From Hofstenia miamia (lineage: Eukaryota; Xenacoelomorpha; Acoela), in contig SCFE01000073.1 of assembly GCA_004352715.1 (NCBI GenBank), positions 1,547,934 through 1,611,933 on the forward strand: a stretch of DNA of 64,000 nucleotides. Direction: 5' to 3'. Made by a program: the position numbers and the translations under genes. The notes below the pieces were generated by a model. That model did not search any database and was not told the DNA's origin. It worked only from the letters and a program-made list of their open reading frames with translations. This document shows positions 58,270 to 64,000 of the stretch, piece after piece; positions within the stretch are counted from its first letter, which is position 1, and each line of letters opens with the position of its first letter.

Positions 58270-60905
58270 TCAAAAATTTACCTTTTAAAAAGCAATTAAT
58301 TAATGTTTCATACTGCCCAAGTAAATGTTATTATACTAATAAATTTTTTGAACAACTTGAGAATGAAATTTCACTGGCCTATTCAGAAAATAAAATTTAA
58401 TATTATTGGGTGATTGGAACCTAAATTATTTACATAAACTTAATAATAAAACGATTAATCTCTTTTTTAATACTTTCAATTTGAAAACGGCAAATGCCAC
58501 CACTGCAACTTTGATTGACTATATTGCACTGCCAGAAAATAATCTTGATTTGTTATGCTAGTACTCTGAATGTCCATTCCCTGATAACCGTATAATATCA
58601 GCCAGTTTTTCAAAAGCTAAAATAAACACTGAAATATCCAAAAATGGATCACTATTGGCGAAAAATTTTCTTATCATATAGAAAACCTGAAAAACACACT
58701 TTCAACAACATGATCACAAACTTTGTTGCTATTTTTGAATGCTATCTAGATGAATATTGTCCGGAAAAGAAAATCTTTATTGCTAAACATTCTCGCAAAA
58801 ATATAAAGAATGACAAGCCTTGTCTTTCCGATTTCTGCAAAGAATTAATAACAAAAAAATTAGGCTTTTAAATTTTCTTCATTATATAAAAAAGCTATAA
58901 ATATTTCTAATATAGAAAATCGTAAAGCTTACAATGAGTATATTAAACATGAATACAGAAAATTACTGAACTAAAAGAGTAAATGGAGATTTATTAACAA
59001 AATCTCGAATTGAGCAAAGTCAAAATCATCTCCCATAGAAAAAATTGTAAACCCTGAAGGAAATCAATCCGCCGCCTATTTTGAAATTTCCAATATTTTA
59101 AATCAAGCACTTGCAAACCTAAATAATTATGAACGTCCTCAAATAAAGTTCCAGGTAATAAATCCTAATAGGCACACCCCTGAATTTTGTTTTCGCTTTA
59201 TAACAAGTTTTGAAGTAACTAAGGAAATCAAGAAACTAAAATCAAACAAGTCAAGGGGCCCCTCGAAAATTCCAATATGGTCACTAAAAAACAATGCGAA
59301 ATATATTGCCGAACCTTTAAATTATGTCTTTAATAAATGCTTAAAATGGAATATACAAAAAAGCCGACCCAAACTGTCCCAAAAACTATCGAGCGTTATC
59401 TATTAAACCACCGATCAGTAAAATAGTTGAAAGACTTACACAAACAAACCACAATTTGGTTTCAGAAAAAATTACTACAAATGACAGACAAATGGAGAGC
59501 ATTATTAGACTAATCAATTTGTTGCGATTGCCTATCTAGGACCTTTCAAAGGCATTCGATTCTATTAATCTAAATTTTGAAACAAAAATATTACATCAGA
59601 CGTCAAGATCAAGTAATTTAATTATTATTGAGAGTATTCTTATAAAATCCTTGCAACCAAGTTTGAACACAAAAGACTATACATGTATGTATAAATTAAA
59701 CTTGCCACTTTTTAAAATTTAAGAAACTATAATTATTATTGTAAAATGTAGTCAATTTAGAGGTAATAATTTGTAAAACTGACGATGACTTTGTAGGTCG
59801 AAATATATCTGCATGCTCTTATTAAGGATAATTAAGCTCCTTAAAAAACGACACATTAATCATGATATATTAAAAAAATTAAAAAATATTGGTTTTTCTC
59901 TTAACAGTGCTCACCCTATATCTACTTACTTAAGTAGTAGACTTTAGCGAGTTAAATTACATAATTTTTCAAATTGGTTGTCTGGCAATAATGATGTACC
60001 TCAAAGAACCAACTAGGTCCCCTGCTTTTTAATATTTATGTGAATGACATGAAGGAAATTACTGAATGCGAAATAACACACAATCCGCCGGTGATACATC
60101 TATTTATTGTGGAAAAAAATCCTTTGATAAAGCTGTAAAATGTATTGAATCGAAGTTTATAAAATTGAATAAACGGAGTTTTGCATAATGCAACTTTTTA
60201 GGGAAAAACCAGACATCTCTGACTATTCAATTAATTTCAATAATACATCTGTGATAAGTTGAAATATCTAAGAGTAACAATAGATTCGAAGCTTAATTTC
60301 ACATTGCAAATAAATGCTATTATTAAAAAAATGGCTGTAGGTATTAGAAAAATATCCTGTTTTCCAACAGATGCCTCAAATTGCAGTTATTCAAAGTTTT
60401 CATGCATTCGTTATGAGTAATTTAAACTATGCTAATATCTTATATACTAATGTACACAGCCTAATGATAAACACGTTTCGAGTTCACGTAAAATGGGTAT
60501 TAAATGTTTGTAATAAAAACTCTTCTAAAACAAAAGAATATATTTCTAAATCTATTCTTTTTCTACAAGAGTTAATTATTTACAATATTATTATTTATTC
60601 AAATTCATAAACAAAATTCCACCCTACGATGAGATATTCTCCTTTTCGACAGACTGTCTGAAGCAAAATAAACGATCAAACAACTATTCACGTGTTAAAT
60701 TTAATAAAAATATCATGAGTCAATCCTTAATAAATACGGCAATTTATAACGAATAAATTGCCAAAAGAAATGAAAACAATAGACAACCTAAAAAAATTCA
60801 AGAAAGAATTAAAATCATTAATTCTCAAACAAAAGTTTATATCAAGTAGATCATGGATAGAATTTAAATTTTATAAAAACGACTATACAATAAATCGAAA
60901 TTAGT
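58270..60905 (+). mobile_element. Second CR1-like LINE, endonuclease to C-terminus, heavily decayed
   Basis: Plus-strand order: endonuclease C-terminal half (YCPSKCYYTNKFFEQLENEI, then a GDWNLNYL block at about 58,408-58,432, LIDYIALPENNLDLLC), linker (58,644-58,871), RT blocks (LKSNKSRGPSKIPIWSLKNN at about 59,245, QFGFRKNYYK at about 59,450, a degraded A box at about 59,530), a stretch without homology at about 59,650-59,860, then NDVPQRTN (degraded PQG), no intact YADD (TIRR-YIYLL region), and a C-terminal frame (60,371-60,610, SNLNYANILYTNVHS). It ends at about 60,905. Dead from many stops. Confidence 0.7.
58644..58871 (+). pseudogene. LINE linker between endonuclease and RT
   Basis: 75 open codons (WRKIFLSYRKPEKHTFNNMI, ECYLDEYCPEKKIFIAKHS), the lysine-rich linker of the second LINE. 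No separate function. Confidence 0.6.
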
Positions 60906-61087
60906 AAACTATCCGTAACAAGTGTTTTTTTTATTTATTTTTTGTTATTATTCATTTTTTATTGAAATTAGTAGTTAATTACGCTATTCATTTGAAATAT
61001 CAGTTAAATATTGTAAAAAATTCAAATGTATATAGATTATCTTATCTAAGGCAGTAGTTATGAATTTTGCTGATTTCAATCAAAAAT

Positions 61088-61387
61088 TCAGCCTGAGCTG
61101 GAGCAAAATACTGCACTATCCATACAATTTTTAGACATTGAAAGAAAACAGCCCTTTGCTACTTTTCTAGTAGTCATGCTCCTAGCAAGAGCAACAGGAA
61201 CAGTAATTTGTGCACGTTGAGCGGCAACTGTTTCGAGGTGCACTTTATATGTAGCATGTTGTGCCAACTGTTTTGCACCGCTAGATACATTGATTACTTT
61301 CCGATCTAACCGATAGAGATCATCAAGCAAAATTTCTACCCAGGGAAAGGATTCCTTCATAACAGGAGTGAATTTGCATTTACCCAT
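61088..61387 (-). pseudogene. BED/hAT-type zinc-finger-like remnant
   Basis: 99 codons, MGKCKFTPVMKESFPWVEIL ... then KVINVSSGAKQLAQHATYKV and HLETVAAQRAQI. This resembles the BED-like finger at the N-terminus of hAT-derived proteins (YCxxC, then F-x-[IL]-x-x-G-x-x-x-[LV]-x-x-H-x-x-x-x-x-H). The second half, with both His, is clear. The Cys pair is replaced by DDLYRLDRKV, so zinc binding is lost. The rest of the protein is not found. Confidence 0.4.
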
Positions 61388-61389
61388 TT

Positions 61390-63450
61390 AATAACAGAGC
61401 ATAAAGTAGTAACACTTCAATCAATTTAGACAATAATGTTGCACACAACATAATTAAAGCAAAATGGAAAATAAATTAAAATCTATATGAAATAACGTCA
61501 TCAAATGATTTTATCCTGTGTAGCAGTATCGTTTTTCTCGTGTGGTTCTTCCAGTAAATTTGAGCTAAATTTCAGTAGCAAAACAAATTAAAATTAAATA
61601 TTCAAAAAGTAGAAATTCTGCATGAGCTTGAAAAATCGCGTAAGTTTTTTTTGCCCCTGCTAGTAAAAATTTGGGCAGCGTCCTTGTTTGAAAAAAACCG
61701 ACCAAAATCCGGCTTTAACCGACCAATTGGTAGCACTGGTTTTTCAATGTTTCCATAAATTTTAAGTCATCTCCACTCATAATGGCAGCATGGTAAACAC
61801 ATCAGCCTCAGATTTCAATCATATCAAAACTGTAACCATGAGTCTGTGGCAAAGTGTTGAGTATCAGTATCTTTATTGTTAGTTCAAAGTAGAGATTGCC
61901 AATAGTAGTAATAGTAGTAGCAAAAGGCTTAAATTGCACAAAAATGGCACTAAAACATACAGTATTAAAACGATCATACTGATAATTTACAAATCTTAAA
62001 AATAGTGACTTGAGTTCATTCTTAAAAAATGGTTGGCTAAATATGTATAGTGAAGTCTATTTGTGAAGCGAATTTGTAAGCTTTACTGCTCGAATGAAGA
62101 AATTAGAAGTCGTAAGCCTTCGTTATAACTAGTTTAAGGACATAGAAAGCACGCTATAAATTTCATCGAAATGTAATTCTAGCCCGGGAAGTCAATCTTG
62201 CCTGCAATGAGCTTATTTAGCATTATAAAATCTTTAAATTGAATAAAGCAAGAAATTGGCATCATACTCGATTGTATTAGACGATCTTTATAAGAACTAC
62301 CAGTATGGATCCGCAACTGATCCAAACTGAAACATATATATTAAATTATTGGTTAACATCTTGGATCTCTCTCCAATCAAATGGTGATAAAAATCAGTCA
62401 TTTTCTTATAAGCTTAGTACATCAAAAGATTGGCAGCACTTAATGTCTTGGATACTTTTGAAATGAAGTGGTGATTAACACCAGTACCTTTGTGATCACC
62501 ATTTCTTGTTGACCCGACCCGAAAATTTGATACCAGGCCCGAAATCCGGAATCAGGTTGGGTTTAATCGGATACCCGATTTTACTCTCTAGTTTAAAGAT
62601 ACATAAAAATGTAAATCTATTTATTCTTTAGCAGCTGAGTTTTAAAAATTTCTCAGTATGTTTGGAATCTTTAAAATATGTTAGAGATATAACAAAGCAT
62701 GCTGTTTTAATCGTCCCCCATAATTAATTAGGCCTACACAACAATGCTGATGATTGGATAATACTTAAACCAATGCTTCTCATTTGAAGTTTTTGCTAAA
62801 TCAAATTTATTTTCAATCATATGATCAAATGTTAAGTGATTGCGCTTTGTTTCTTATTTTCAAAATTAATAATACATGTTGTTGATTATTTGTCTGAAAT
62901 TAACATTTCAAGAAATGGGTGGACATGACCTGAATTTGGCATTTGTTACCATTTTAAAAAATATAGCGTTTTAAATTTGAGACATTTATCACAGAATTTA
63001 AAGATTTTACGAAAATTTTATATCGAGAAGTTAGTAAATAGCTGATATTTAGGACAATTACAAACAAATTAAAACAATTTATGAATCAAAGTAAAAGATG
63101 AAAAACCATTTTTTACCAAAATACAAAATACATTTAAAATTAAAAAATATTTAGTGCCAATGCGAAAGTAAGCCAGCACAACAAATATATACATATCATT
63201 GATTTTTAATGGTGTTTAATGGTGGAAGCTCCGTTCTTTGATCATTCATTCGATCTAAAAGCCTTCATTACTAAAGTCATTTTAACACAAAACTTTAATT
63301 TGTAAAATCAAGACATGTTACCATTGTAATTAGAGAAATTTCTTAGTACAAAGCAAAGTTTTATAAACGTTCAAAAGTAAATTTGTTTGTACGTCAAAAT
63401 TTTTTTTCGGAATGTTTTGTCTTTCATTCATTAGCACGCACACTTTGACT
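61390..63450. other. 2 kb without a recognised gene
   Basis: AT-rich. A GC-rich cluster with cccgacccg and cccgaaat words at about 62,510-62,575 resembles the one at about 49,000. Nothing else was noted. Confidence 0.45.
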
Positions 63451-63454
63451 CTTC

Positions 63455-63882
63455 TCAAAAAAGACACCTGACAGTGTCCTGTTCTATAATAAGAACAAGG
63501 TCGCTGTTGATGCGGTCAAGCAAATGATAAGACTTTATTCAGCACAGCAAGCAATTCTGAAGTAGCCAGTAGCAATATTTTACAACGTGCTCGATATTGC
63601 TGCCATCAATGCATTGATTCTTTACAAGAATCAACTTCTAATATTAGCAGGAAGGATTTTATTATTCGCTTAGGTGAAAAATTATCAGGTAATTTTTCTT
63701 GCATTGCCGAGATCTCTTGGCTACAAATTCATTAGGGCCTGGTTTTGAAAAACATTTCAACCCAGCAGATAACAGTAAAGCGTCACCAATGTGCTCTTCG
63801 AGGTTGCTCAAACAAAACCAACATGGGGTGTGCAGACTGCAGTAAACCAGTTTGTGGCGTATGCTATTGTGATTGTCATTAA
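63455..63882 (+). pseudogene. piggyBac-family transposase C-terminus
   Basis: Interrupted plus frames: VLFYNKNKVAVDAVKQMIRL (V-x-x-Y-N-x-x-M-G-G-V-D-x-x-D-Q block, with the third catalytic-site Asp in VDAVKQ retained and the first G-G altered), then AIFYNVLDIAAINALILYKN (the F-x-x-x-[LI]D-x-x-x-x-N-A-x-x-[LI]Y block). The C-terminal cysteine-rich domain is RHQCALRGC followed by CADCSKPVCGVCYCDCH and a stop at 63,880-63,882. Stops occur inside and the two parts are in different phases. The gene end is real but the transposase is dead; the N-terminal half is not in the window. Confidence 0.7.
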
Positions 63883-64000
63883 TTTGATTAAACTTTTTGT
63901 TCTAACTGTTTCAATAAATGAATAAATGATTTTCTAAGCTTCCAATTTATATTTCCAACATATGTGAGGAAAATACCGATAATTTCTGATATTAGCAGAA

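Overview
This is AT-rich eukaryotic genomic DNA from an invertebrate animal. The evidence is one intron-containing rhodopsin-class GPCR gene, many CR1/L2-like LINEs, Ty3/gypsy, IS630/Tc1, hAT and piggyBac remnants, (TA)n and (TTA)n microsatellites, and two large assembly gaps. There are no operons, ribosome binding sites or compact gene arrays. I cannot name the phylum: the repeat families seen here occur widely in cnidarians, molluscs, flatworms and crustaceans.

Layout. 1-8.2 kb: gene-poor, with a degraded multicopy gene family (about 2.0-2.56 kb, minus) and a Ty3/gypsy protease-RT remnant (4.56-5.69 kb, minus). 8.2-12.9 kb: pieces of an ARRPDIVVVDK-type LINE, then a 5'-truncated CR1-like LINE on the plus strand with a (TTA)n tail; its RT is interrupted by about 1.1 kb and has lost the catalytic FADD box. 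13.2-22.5 kb, minus strand: a GPCR split into a TM1 exon (22,299-22,467) and a TM3-TM7 exon (13,189-13,820). The intervening 8.5 kb holds a duplicated terminal coding exon of an unrelated gene (14.2 and 18.2 kb), nested inverted repeats and dispersed repeats. 22.8-24.3 kb: two gaps (147 N and exactly 1000 N), flanked on three of their four edges by (TA)n. 24.3-30.1 kb: a LINE C-terminus (plus), two copies of another LINE (minus), and two DNA-transposase scraps. 31.4-32.7 kb: second copy of a 1 kb repeat also found at 19.8-20.8 kb. 34.6-36.2 kb: a complete non-autonomous element with hAT-like ends and a perfect 8-bp target duplication. 40.6-41.2 kb: a complete, internally deleted IS630/Tc1-type element with near-perfect TIRs and a TA duplication. 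41.8-47.2 kb, minus: a degraded Ty3/gypsy element (RT, RNase H, integrase, possible env-like region). 47.6 kb: the 3' end of a second, decayed copy of the GPCR. 50.9-61 kb: at least four LINE fragments and a hAT-like transposase C-terminus. The best preserved LINE is at 54.6-58.26 kb: ORF1 shows SGNH-esterase-like motifs and ORF2 starts with a hydrophobic segment followed by a 2A-like GIEPNPGP motif. 61.1 kb: BED-finger-like remnant. 63.45-63.88 kb: piggyBac transposase C-terminus.

Almost all the coding-like sequence is decayed mobile DNA. The only host gene I can support is the GPCR, plus a weaker case for the duplicated exon in its intron. The items most worth following up are the GPCR paralogue, the duplicated exon, the LINE with esterase ORF1 and 2A-like ORF2 start, the two clean non-autonomous transposons, and the likely misassembly at 56,456-57,177.
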